DNA of 64,000 nucleotides from positions 1,597,856 to 1,661,855 of the forward strand of contig OX442430.1 of assembly GCA_949361645.1 (NCBI GenBank), written 5' to 3'. Positions 44,219 to 55,169 of this stretch are shown piece after piece; position 1 is the stretch's first letter; the number at the start of each line of letters is the position of its first letter. This DNA is from Spongilla lacustris (Eukaryota; Porifera; Demospongiae; Spongillida; Spongillidae). The position numbers and the translations under genes are program-made. Below the pieces are notes generated by a model. That model searched no databases. It had not been told where the DNA came from and was given only the letters and a program-made list of their open reading frames with translations.

Positions 44219-47200
44219 TTGGGGAGCTGAAGCTTTGCACTTTCCATTTAGACTGTCAAGGTCAGTTGTCTGCATGGCAACCAGGTTAACTGAACTGTCC
44301 CAAATCCAAGTCTGTAAGCTTGTAATGTGGAAGACCTCACCCCTCTATTAACACAACAATAGATGGAGAGACCACACCCCTCTACCAACACAACGAGCAA
44401 TGGAGAGACCACGCCCCTCTACCAACACAATAGATACCCCCAATATCACCCCCAATTAATTGTGTTTATAAAAGGCCCTCAACATACAATTTCTCCCTCT
44501 CCTCCAACAATAATCCTCACTTTTATTTTTTTACTCCACTCCTTCTCTCCCCTCCCCTGGGCCTCACAATCCTTTTCGTCTTCCTCGTTCTCCCCCTCTT
44601 GCCCTCCCACTCCTGTCACCTGCCAACATTGCTTCCTGTGCTTTTAACCTCATGGCTTCCCATGATCATGATGATATCACAGAAATAGCTATCTTTATAG
44701 AGGAATCCCCTAGTCTGAGGATATACTCCAAGACCTTGCATGGGGACTGTTGTGTACATCAAGACTTTACCAACAGATACACACACCCTACGCTCAAAGA
44801 CAACATTCTCAACAGACACATGCAAATGCAATCAAGCACACTTGTACATGGTACATACTTGTACATGGTACATACTTGTACTCAACAGACACATTATGCA
44901 GACCCACACACATGCGTACATGTGTACACACACACACACACACATGCACAGTGCATGAGCTAGCACCAGTAGCTCCAGAGATCCAGCTTGTTATCCAAAT
45001 ACTAGACTATTTGAGACCCAGAAGAAACGAGTGATGACGAGTGCACCAAGAGATAGAGAGGACATCACCCCTCTATCAACACAACAGATACCACAATATC
45101 ACTCCCCAATTAACTGTGTCTCTAATGTCTCCATTCCTTCTCCATTAAAGGCCCTCAATGGGTCCTACACACAATTTCTCCCTCTCTTCCATAATAGAAC
45201 CAATAATTCTTGGTTTCATATTTTTACTCCACTCCTCCATTTCCCTCCCCTCATACTCCTCCACCTCATCCTCATTCTCGCCCTCCTGCCACTCCATTCC
45301 TGTTGCCTGCCAACATTACTTCCTGTGCTTCAACCTCATGGCTTCCCATGGTCATCATGATGTCACAGATATAGCTATCTTTATAGAGGGGTACACTAGT
45401 ATGGGATTTTTGTATATCAAGACTTTCATTCACCACATCTGACACCTCCTACTCAACAGATACACACCCACACTCAAAGCACACAAATACATGCAAATAC
45501 ACTGCATTCTCAACAGAAACATGTACATACATGTAATGTACACAGACACATACACACCCACACACACATGCACGCACACACACATGCGTACACGTGTATA
45601 CACACCCAATGTGCAGTGCATGTACTAGCATCTGTAGCTATAGAGGTCCAGCTTGTTATCCTAATACTAGACTATTTGATAGCCACGTGAGTGCGAGTGA
45701 TAAAAAAATGCACCAGAGATGGAAAGACCTCACCCCTCTACCAACACAACAAGACCTCACACCTCTACCAACACAACAAGAGATAGAGAAACCTCACCCC
45801 TCTACCAACGCTCACCCTCGATTGAAAGACCTACTAACACAAAAGGAATGAAGAAACCTTACCCTTTACCAACTCAACAAGACCTCACCCCTCTACAAAC
45901 ACAGCAAGAGATGGAGAGATCTCACCAATTGCGTTAAGGGAATGCTTTATAAGATTGACAGGGAAGTGTCTCTATAGCGGTAGACACAATTCACATTGAA
46001 GATGTTTTTTAAAATGAAAAGTTTCAGTAATAACAGTAGTTGTTATAGTTTGCACTGAACACTTATAACCACTGGGTATGCATGCTTATATGCTTGTACA
46101 CCGGTATATCAGCAAGATTGATATTCTCATAAATTGGCAATAACTGAACAGCATCAGCAGCTTAATTCCCCCACAATTCCCACTGGCTGCCTGTATAGTC
46201 CCAGGCTGTTAGAACCAAATCTTGAAAATTTCACTTGAAAAATGCTCATGTGGTTTTACATGTGCATATGAAATCTTCATAGTAAAGTCATCCAAGGAAG
46301 AAACAGAACCGAATTACAGGCTCAGTGTTTTGCTGCATAACAACCGGCCATTCTGATGTATGATTATTGATGTCACAGCCAGTACTTTCAAATACATGTG
46401 TACATTTGTAGGAAGCTGTTCTGTCAGACCAAATATATGAAATAGTATCTTTATTGAAAGCATAATAAGTAGTGAGAAAAAGTTACTACACTGCATGAAG
46501 AGCAGTTCCACTTTGACCTGACATTTTGGTGAACACTTTTGTCATTCTTCATGCAGACTGCATGGAACCACTGCAGGAAAGTATCGCATTGTATCATTTA
46601 GGAGCCATCATTGATATACCGGCAAATACAGTACATTGGGATATTCTTCCTGATAGGAGATGTAGCCATCATACTCTTCAAAATATTGCTTCCTCATTGC
46701 ATTCAGTTTCTAAGATACGACTGCTGGATCGATCCCACAGTCATGTGCATGTTCCTTCCTGTATCTGAATATCAATAGAATTTATTTTTTGGTGTTTGAA
46801 TAGGGCACTCATATGCTTCAGTGTAGACTTCGCAAGTTCTTACCTCTGTTGGATGCTGTCAAATATTCTGATTCACGCTGTCAAATATTCTGATTCATGC
46901 CATTTGAGAACATTACTGTAGGAGATAGAGCAATCAAGCTTGCATGATATACCAGTATACAAGCATATACGGGTGTGTGTATCTGTTAACTGAGTAGGAG
47001 GTGTCAGATGTATTGAATGAAAGACTTGATATACAACAGTCCCATGCGAGTGTACCCTCAGGGATTCCTCTATCAAGATAGCTACATGTGTTGTTTGCAA
47101 GTGTCCATTGGAATGTTTTAAGTGTTGTTATTGAGTGTGGGGTGTGTATCTGTTAAATATAAGTAGGCTAATTAAAGTCTTGATATACACAACAGTCCCA

Positions 47201-47762
47201 TGCAAGGTCTTGGAGTATATCCTCAGACCAGGGGATCCCTCTATAAATATAGCTACATGTATTTCTGTGACATCATGATGATCATGGGAAGCCATGAGGT
47301 CAACGCACAGGAAGCATGCAATGTTGGCAGGTGACAGGAGTGGGAGGGCAGGAAGGGGATAACAAGAAGAGGAAGAGGATTGCGAGGGGAGGGGAGTAAA
47401 ATGATGAAAGCAAGGATTATTGGTTCTATTTTGGAGGAGAGGGAGAAATTATGTGTAGGACCTGTTGAGGGCCTTTAATAAGGAATGAAGAAAGTATAGT
47501 AACACAGTTTATTTATTGGGGGCGATATTGGTGTATCTGTTGTGTTGGTAGAGGGCTGAGGTCTCTCCATTGCTTCTTGTGCATGTTTGTAGAAGAGCAG
47601 CTCTATCTACTGTTGTGTTAACAGAGGGGTGTGTGTATACATGATGTCTTCCACATTACAATGCAAGCTTGCAGACTTGGATTTGGGACAGTTCAATTGA
47701 CCTGGTTGCCAGTCAACTGACCTTGACAGTCTAAATAGAAAGTGCAAAGCTCAGCTCCCCAA
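44219..47762. repeat. Y block, copy 1, with long inverted ends
   Basis: Left end TTGGGGAGCTGAAGCTTTGC, right end GCAAAGCTCAGCTCCCCAA. Inverted similarity extends inward for about 700 bp (44219-44850 against 47080-47762), including GACTGTCAAGGTCAGTTG, AACTGTCCCAAATCCAAG and the C/T-rich block with CTCCTGTCACCTGCC. A second direct copy of part of the left arm lies at 45050-45440. The central part (about 45.9-46.9 kb) is unique with no recognised ORF. CA-rich simple sequence near 44920-44950 and 45540-45600. May be a large non-autonomous DNA element or a duplicated palindrome. Confidence 0.7.
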
Positions 47763-48430
47763 CACCATAAGATTCAGTGCATTGCATCTCAAAAACAACA
47801 ATGCAATGGCTCCATACATGTGCACGTGTCTAAGGAATGATTTACTGAGGCCATAGTAAAAGACATGTAATTGGCAGATGGAGTTAGCGATTGTGATGGC
47901 AATATAGCCATTTTGTTTTTGCTGTAGTTAATATTAGTTGTGGCACTTATATATCCTACAGCTACTTGTATTGACCACGCCAAATGAGACGTAATGGTGA
48001 ATAGAAAGAAGTTTGTGCTGCATGCATGACCATTCACAGACTGTATGACTCTGATTCACACACATTTGCCTCAATTAAGAATCGAGCCGTAGGAAAACTA
48101 CATGCATGTAACGCGTTATACAAATTTCGCATATCTGCATGCAGGAAGTTTGTAGTAAAATGTTAATTAGCGGTCTCTCATTCAGTGTGGTATGCTTGTA
48201 TGCATCGGTCGATATAGCAACGTGGCTTTGGCCGCTAGTAAATGTGCAACAGCGTGACAGTCCCACCTGCGATGCATGTGTTCTATACATAAACAGCAGT
48301 ATACGTATAAATAATTGTTATGATAGTACACATATTCAGTAATACTTCAGCCAGAAGCTGTTCATGCCCGCGCACTTCTCCTTGTTGCTATAGCTGACAC
48401 TTCTAAATGTACGACTGTCGCCTGATTATA
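47763..48430 (-). repeat. Inverted 3' flank of an FGF-like gene
   Basis: Largely reverse-complementary to 43550-44210. The first 330 bp are also repeated directly at 58663-58991; the two copies separate right after AATCGAGCCGTA. Confidence 0.65.
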
Positions 48431-48505
48431 TTAGGAGGCAGCTGGAATGGTGCTAATGCAGCTTGCGGGATCATTTGCCGACAAATCGTATATGAATATA
48501 GTATC
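48431..48505 (-). pseudogene. 3'-terminal remnant of an FGF-like gene
   Basis: The minus strand reads LSANDPASCISTIP, the C-terminal end of copy B, then a stop. Upstream coding sequence is replaced by the X block at about 48505. The gene was cut by the duplication boundary. Confidence 0.7.
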
Positions 48506-49359
48506 CATAGTATCCATATAATGTTCATGCATGCACATGCAGCAGTGGACACCTGGGTCCTCATATCTAGTTGTGATAAATTTATAGCTCTTTTCCCAAG
48601 TCTCAGCCGGGTCATGCTGAACTTTTAATAAGGTCGACCCTTTGAGTGAGTATTGCCAGGGCCCACACTGGGTCAACGTATCTAGTAGTCCTGGTTCTCT
48701 GATAGTGCAGTTGCTGTCCATGTGAGTATTAGTTATGATGTGTTTGTGCATAATAGAGTGAAGACATAGGTAAGGCACCCAGACCTTTTACTGAGGTGGA
48801 AAGTTAACTGCTCTGAAACAAGTAGTGGCTATGACACTGATAGCTATATACTATATGATGGACACATGTATGACAATCGAATTGATGACTCCAAAACATT
48901 TTTGTGTAGGAAATTACGGTAGGCTCTCAAGATCCCCTTTCTCATCCTCTTCTCCATGCAATACCAGTGTTACAAAACATTGGATCTTATGTGCATGCAG
49001 CCAACAGGGCATTTACCACATCAAAAACTATGTACCGCGCCGGTTCGACCTTTTCATGCAATAGGGAGTCGTTTCTATAAGACCATGCCAAACCAAGTAT
49101 AAATAACTCTTGACAAATGGGCGAGCTTTCTGATTATACATGTATTTTTTTCCAATCAAAACAACGATAGGAGGCACCCCCAAATTTCCCCGCATTTTGC
49201 GGCTGTGTTATAAAAAACCACGTTGCTTGAGTAAAATCAAAAACAAAACAAACCATTCGCCTATGCAGTAATGAATGAGCACTAATAACACAGAATACAT
49301 CAAAGTCACAATGGCATAGGAATGCAAGTGTAGTTTCATCTTCAACGATCGTGACTCAG

Positions 49360-49460
49360 CAGGGTTGCCGCGATATATCGCGGTTACATAGACTTCAATG
49401 GGTTGACCGCCCATTGAAGTCTATGTAACCGCGATACATGTATATATCGCGGCAACCCTG
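49360..49460. mobile_element. 101-bp palindromic MITE in X copy 2
   Basis: CAGGGTTGCCGCGATATATC at the left and GATATATCGCGG-like sequence to GGCAACCCTG at the right; arms continue through TTACATAGACTTCAATGGG. TCGTGA occurs just outside on each side. Absent from X copy 1, present in decayed form in copy 3. Confidence 0.8.
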
Positions 49461-51166
49461 AATTCGTGAGGGAATTATCATGATGCTTAACAATTTTAAT
49501 TTAATACCAAACTCTAGGTTTTATGTGCTTCGTGCAGAGTTTTTCACTAACCCAGACATGTGCAAGTTCAGAGCTTTCCTCTATTATACCAAGTAGGTAG
49601 TACAACCACATTTCTGCATGCAAGCTAGTGATTCCCCTGTACGCGTAATAAATTATGCTTGATTAACCGCTCATTTATATGAATGCCGACATTCTATACA
49701 TCCTGCACAATATCATTAAGCGTGGGGATGTTTCTCTTGTTCGTGCACTTGATGGACACACAAGCTTACACTTGAGTCACGTGACACGAGGCTTCACTAT
49801 AGGAAATATGCATCAAGATTTGTTGGCGATTGGGTCTTGCTTAGTTTTTTTGGGTTAGGGTTTATTACCCTACACACTAGCAATACAAACAATCTAGGCA
49901 GTATAAATACATGTCTACAAGGAATAAAATCATAATCCAATTAAAGCCCACCATTTTGATCAAACGTTCACTTATGCCTTTCCTGTTTGTTACTGAGAAG
50001 TTGTCAATACTGTCATATGCAGCCGCTTGTGCAATCAGTTGTGCATAATTAACATGGACCCACCATGTTCCCACTAATGTCAAAAGATGAAGACAGGCAA
50101 AGTAGTTTGTACTCTCATCCACACTGTGTACCAAGCTTTTCTTGACCACAAGTAAGGTAAGGGGAGGATATGAAGTAAGGAGACATTAAGTAAGGTAAAT
50201 TCTAGTCTAGCAGCCTTGCCATTTGTGCCACTTGCACAAGTAACCACTTTTTATTTTTTACTCATATTATCGCTGATGTGCCGGACTTCCTGGAGCCTGC
50301 AATTAGTAGTAAGCCAAACCACATAATGGCGTCCAAATTTAGTAAAAATGGCAATATTCAAAGAAAAGACAAATGTGTGTACAAAATCTGCACGTTCTGT
50401 TTAGATTTCCCTGTGTTGTGCTATGAATATACAATACATGTATAACCCGAGTTACACAGCCGGTTACGCAACGGGACAGCCGGTTGTTTAACTGATGTAT
50501 TAACAATAACTTCGCCTGGACGACCTAATTAATTGTATTCATATAAGTTTAAGCACGAAATGTATACTTGGAACCAAATGAAATGCATATGGTTATGGGC
50601 TGTTGCGGGCATACAATTATAGTATCACCATGATCGTAGTGGTAGATACACAAATTTCTAAATAACGTACACGTTTTGGTCCAAAGCAATATGGCCGCTA
50701 ATGTTTTGATCCTTCCCGGGATGACACGGCAAGGGGCCTATAGCGAGTACACACAATGCTACATGTATACAGCCATGCAGGACGTTCGTTACGATTAGGC
50801 TATTAAGGAGAAGTACTCAGCCCACACCGCTTATCTGCTTACCGCCTTCCAAGTGCGGCCTAAACGGATCTTTCGACGGGATGCGGTTAATTATACTTCA
50901 AACAGATTAGTTTATTGTGCACAGTGATCAGGTATGCTATACAGCAGCAGTGGCGGATACAGGGGGGGGGGGGGGGGGGGGGGGCAAACCCGGCCTATGC
51001 CCCCCCCCTAACTAATAAGGATACGCCTCCTGTCCATTGTAATGAATTTAATTAAATGTCATCAGCGCCGCACTGTCTTAGCGCTAGACCTGTTGTACGT
51101 GCTAAGTATCACCCCAGTCCCCTGACACGTGGCACTTTTTCTATTGTGCTTTTGAGCGTTCAGTTC

Positions 51167-51300
51167 GTCAGTTCGTACATTCGTTCAGCGTTCAGTTCGT
51201 ACATTCGTTCAGCGTTCAGTTCGTACATTCGTTCAGCGTTCAGTTCGTACATTCGTTCAGCGTTCAGTTCGTACATTCGTTCAGCGTTCAGTTCGTACAT
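51167..51300 (+). repeat. 24-bp tandem repeat, in frame
   Basis: About 5.5 units of CGTTCAGTTCGTACATTCG + TTCAG. A multiple of three, so one frame repeats the octapeptide SSYIRSAF. It sits just before the transposase fragment; whether it was ever translated is unknown. Confidence 0.85.
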
Positions 51301-51309
51301 TGCGAATTT

Positions 51310-51932
51310 CAATTTCAATTGCCGTCAGGAAAGTAGTAGATCAAACACAGCGGAACAATGTTCCTGCTAGATCACCAAAAGAATATTTTAAATTGGCTGT
51401 TTTTATTCCATATTTGGATTGTCTCATTCAGCAATTAGATCTTCGATTTTCGGATCTAACTATTCAAGGTTTACGAGCATTATGTTTAATTCCTTCGCAT
51501 CTTTACAAAGATGATGAAAAGGCTATCGTTGCAGACGACCTATACAAGTTTTATAGTGATGATCTGCCTTTTCCACTAGCATTTCATCATAAGATTGCGC
51601 TTTGGAAAACCATGTGGAATAATTCCCCTATTAAACCAAACTCTCTTGTCACAACCATAGCTGACAGAAATGCATCCCCTACCATGTTCCCAAATATTAC
51701 AACTATCATTAAGCTACTGCTATTCACCTCTGTAACATCAAGTGGAGTGGAAAGAGCTAATTCCTCTTTGAGATTTATTAAAAATGCCTATCGCAGCACT
51801 ATGGGAGAAGACAGCGTTAATGTTATTGTATGTGCACAAAGATATTGAACTTAATATTGATGCTATCATTGACAGCTATGGTCGAAAATACCCTCGGAGG
51901 ATGCTTCTAATTGACCCTATTTGTGAAGTGTG
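51310..51932 (+). pseudogene. hAT-type transposase C-terminal region (ZMYM/THAP12-like), frameshifted
   Basis: Reads SPKEYFKLAVFIPYLDCLIQ, LRFSDLTIQGL, LPFPLAFHHKIALWK, then the dimerisation-like core TSVTSSGVERANSSLRFIK and YRSTMGEDSVN. The frame breaks near 51840; the next frame continues YVHKDIELNIDAIIDSY to a stop at about 51932. This matches the C-terminal dimerisation region of the hAT-related proteins common in invertebrates. The N-terminal DNA-binding and catalytic parts are absent, so the element is not autonomous. Confidence 0.75.
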
Positions 51933-53240
51933 ACTGTTATAGGTATCTTTACTCTGTTTTATAACTTCCAAAAGTGCAAAAAAACACCAGTGGCTAGGGT
52001 TTTGGGGCGGAGATGATGGTGCTTACTGCGCTTTCCCAGACACCCTGGTAAGTTCGGGGGGGGGGGGGGGGGGGGCACGCCCCCATTCCATCCCTATATG
52101 CCCCCCCCCTAACACAAAATCTTGTATCCGCCCTTGAGCAGTGTACAATTCTTTGTTTGGTATGAGTGATTAGCGTGTCGATTAGAGGCGAGGTTATGTG
52201 TTTTCTTATCTCCCGCCTCGCTGACTGTACACAAATGATAGATGATCGCATCTCGAGTTAGATCAACGTACATGTATACGTATCAGCTTTCCGGTATAAA
52301 TGTGACACCTATAGTTGACAACGCATATACTTATACATGTATACATGTATAGCAAGTACATGTACTGTGATGTATAATATTATATACCGCATGCGTCAGT
52401 GTACCGCACTGCGGAAGAATACTGAAATATCGTAAAGCATGCTTAGTATGCTTGAAAGTCATGTATGGACATCACTGAACTGAAGTAAAACTGTTAGCTG
52501 CATGTAAATAAGATCCAATGTTTTGTAACAATGGTATTGCATGGGAAGAGGATGAGAAAGGGGATCTTGAGAGCAATTTCCTATACAAAAATGATTTCAT
52601 GCAGAGTCATCAATTTGGTTGTCATACATGTATCCATCATAGCATATACAGTATAGCATATAGCATCAGTATTATAACCAATACTTTTTTCGGAGCAAGT
52701 TTTCACCTCAGAAAAAGGTCTGGGTGCCTTACCTAAGTCTTCTCTCTATTATTCACAAACACATCATAATAAATAATACTCACATGGACAACAACTGCCC
52801 TATCAGAGAACCAGGACTACTAGATATATTGGCCCAGTGTTGGCCCTGGCAATACTCACTCAAAGGGTCAACCATAAGCTTATTAAAAGTTCATCATGAC
52901 CAAGACTTGGGAGATGAACTATTTATCACAACCAGATATGAGGACCCAGATATCCACTGCTGCATGTGCATGCACAAACCTTATATGGGCACTGCAAATG
53001 GGTAAAACTGCAGCAAAACGATCTGCTCATGCATGCAGCTGCACTCAAGTTTCTAGCATATATGGTGAAGCTGTTTAAAGGAAGGTGCTTAACATGAAGG
53101 TGTTTAACTAGAATGCGCCTCTTAAAACGTTAAGGTGCTGTTAATATATAGTTGCTAACTGACAAAAGGAAAGTGAAGGTGGCTAAAATGGATCTGATAC
53201 ATGCATGTATATTTCTGTAATATCCCCTTTACTTAAAGCC

Positions 53241-53957
53241 CTTCATATGCATTGCATTGCATCTCTACAACAACAATGAAGTGGCTGCATACATGCATAG
53301 TAAAATACATGCAATGGACAGATGGAATGAAGTTAGGGATTGTGGTGGCAATATAGCCATGTTGCTTTTGCCGTAGTAAATCTTAGTTGTGGCACGCATC
53401 CTATAGCTACTTGTATTGACAACTCCAAATGAGACGTGATGCCACTGGTGGTGAATAGAAATACTTGTAGTTTGTGCTAGCTGGCTGGTCTATCACTGTC
53501 TGTATGACTCAAATGTATATAGCGCAGAGTGGTTTACATATAACATCTGTGCATTTGCCTCAATTCAGAATTGAGCTGCAGGAACTGCATGTAACGCGTT
53601 ATACAATTCACATATCTGTATGCAGGAAATGTGTAGTAAAATGTTAATATGCGGTCTCCAATGAAGTGCGCTGTATGCATCGGTAGTATACATAGCGCTG
53701 ACAACAGCGCGATCGTATACGCGACTTAAATTGCTGCGACGGTCCCACCTGCACTGTAGTGTGATAGGCCGCATGCGATGCATATATGTTCCATATATAT
53801 AAACAGCCGATCGATGTACTGCATATACATGCGCAGTAAGTAATTATAAAGTATACACTTATTCAAAAGTCGACATTCCTTCAGCCAGAAGCTGTGCACG
53901 CCAGCGTACTTCTCCTTGTTGCTAGCTGACACTTCTAGATGTCCGACTGCCGCCTGA
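53241..53957 (-). repeat. 3' flank of gene C
   Basis: Inverted relative to 43540-44210, sharing CTTCAGCCAGAAGCTG, CTCCTTGTTGCTAGCTGACA and the AAAACATGCAATGG-type region near 53300. Non-coding. Confidence 0.65.
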
Positions 53958-54500
53958 TTAAATTCTAATGGTGCTAATGCAGCTTGCGGGATCATTTCCT
54001 GGCAAATTGCATGGACCTGCTATTTTCCCGCTACTGTCAAAGGCGATGAAGCAGTTTGTATTCTCGTCCATCATCTGAACTAGTGCGCCGCAGGACCCGC
54101 TATTCTCCCATTCTGCTAGGTATGGCTCAGAAGGATAGTCCACGACTAAAGCGTATTCATGACTGATGGTAGTTACATTCATTTGGGAGGAGGTAGTTAT
54201 ATTGGTATTTTCAGCAATGGAATGGTTTAGTTCCTTCAACATCAGAAACATTCCAGGCTTGTTTTTAAGTTCGAATTGAACCTGAGAGTTCTTCAAGTAC
54301 ATGATGAATACTGATGATGACTTTTGGTTTCGATTAGTAGCTGTGATGTCACCGTTGTCGGCGACTTGAACGAATCGTCCGGACAGTTGGCTGTGCAGTA
54401 TGACCTCGCTGGTACCGTTGACAGGAGGCAGAGGAGTGGAACGGACAACGTTCAGAAGACATGCTACAACGATCACGACAGAGAAAAGGAGTTTATTCAT
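53958..54500 (-). CDS. Secreted FGF-like protein, copy C
   Basis: Single-exon ORF of 180 residues on the minus strand, ATG at 54500. Signal peptide MNKLLFSVVIVVACLLNVVRS. Nearly identical to copy B: SEVILHSQLSGRFVQVADNG, SVFIMYLKNSQVQFELK, KPGMFLMLKEL, YALVVDYPSEPYLAEW, CGALVQ and CFIAFDSSGKIAGPC. The Asn-rich loop after KELNHS is longer by a few residues (NTNIT), and the C-terminus is shorter. Differences are scattered and the frame is intact, so the gene is probably functional. Transcribed away from the Y block at 55.2 kb. Confidence 0.8.
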   Translation of the reverse strand: MNKLLFSVVIVVACLLNVVRSTPLPPVNGTSEVILHSQLSGRFVQVADNGDITATNRNQKSSSVFIMYLKNSQVQFELKNKPGMFLMLKELNHSIAENTNITTSSQMNVTTISHEYALVVDYPSEPYLAEWENSGSCGALVQMMDENTNCFIAFDSSGKIAGPCNLPGNDPASCISTIRI

Positions 54501-54745
54501 AGCTATAGTTTATACGACCTTTGTAATGATGTCAATTTTGCCGCTGATTTATGACGTTAGTGCCAAACTATCGGTGTTTATATATACCCCGGCATTTCTA
54601 GTTGGGCGGGCTGTAAACTGATGAACTTCTAAGGAGCGTTGCCATGTTTACGCTGTTTATTGTTTTAGCAATCGTAATCGAGACCATTCTGGCCTTACCT
54701 GCACGGGATGCAATGTAGGGATTCTCAATTATTCCATCAGCTATT
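54501..54745 (-). promoter_or_regulatory. Promoter of FGF-like gene C
   Basis: Reverse orientation of the conserved upstream block; TATA box (TTTATATATA on the plus strand) at 54577-54586, with AAGGAGCGTTGCCATG and CTGATGGAATAATTGAG matching B and D. Confidence 0.65.
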
Positions 54746-55169
54746 CCAAGCACACAAACGGATATTTCTATGGAGTAGCGTGTTGTTAAGTGGTAAATAT
54801 TGTATTGTGCATACAAAGTTTATTCCTTTATATGGTATTCATCAGTCAGACTTTGTACAGAGAGATTACATCAGTGCATGCATGCATACATGCACAGGAA
54901 CCGAACGTATATAGTCGTTCGAATCCTTTGTATTGTACCATTTCGCTATCAGACTTAGCATACAGCGAGGCATCAAAGTAGATTAAATGCAAATAGAGAA
55001 GATGGCATGCAGACAAATACATCAGTGCAACCTCTCTCTGTGTCTGCACGACACATGCATGCTTTATACTTACGGGATAATAAATTTCTACTGTTCGCGT
55101 GCAGCAACATAATTGTAATTGGTACTGACAAAGTTTAAGTGAAGACGAGTCCTTAGTATATACATGATA
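54746..55169. repeat. 5' flank of gene C, shared with 58991-59296
   Basis: AAGTGGTAAATATTGTATTGTG through TACTTACGGGATAATAAATTTC recurs directly at 58991-59296. The part with CTACTGTTCGCG and AAGTTTAAGTGAAGACGAG recurs inverted upstream of gene D (63525-63630). Confidence 0.7.

Larger units (their letters stand above)
50948..52136 (+). mobile_element. hAT-like transposon with 5-bp TSD, in X copy 2 only
   Basis: Ends CAGTGGCGGATACAGG and TTGTATCCGCCCTTG; poly-G/C runs follow each end and a CTATGCCCCCCCC or CATATAGGG block lies inside. AGCAG flanks both sides (50943-50947, 52137-52141). The undisturbed site ATACAGCAGTGTAC is seen in X copy 1 at about 42539. Encodes a transposase C-terminal region. 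Confidence 0.85.
48505..53240. repeat. X block, copy 2, with inverted flanks
   Basis: Outer segments are inverted repeats of each other: about 48530-48980 (CAGCAGTGGACACCTGGGTCC ... ATGCAATACCAGTGTTAC) against 52505-53000. The right end is AATATCCCCTTTAC at about 53234. The left arm is cut short compared with copy 3. Core 49008-52450 is collinear with copies 1 and 3. It carries a foldback at 49360 shared with copy 3 and a private hAT-like insertion at 50948. Confidence 0.75.
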
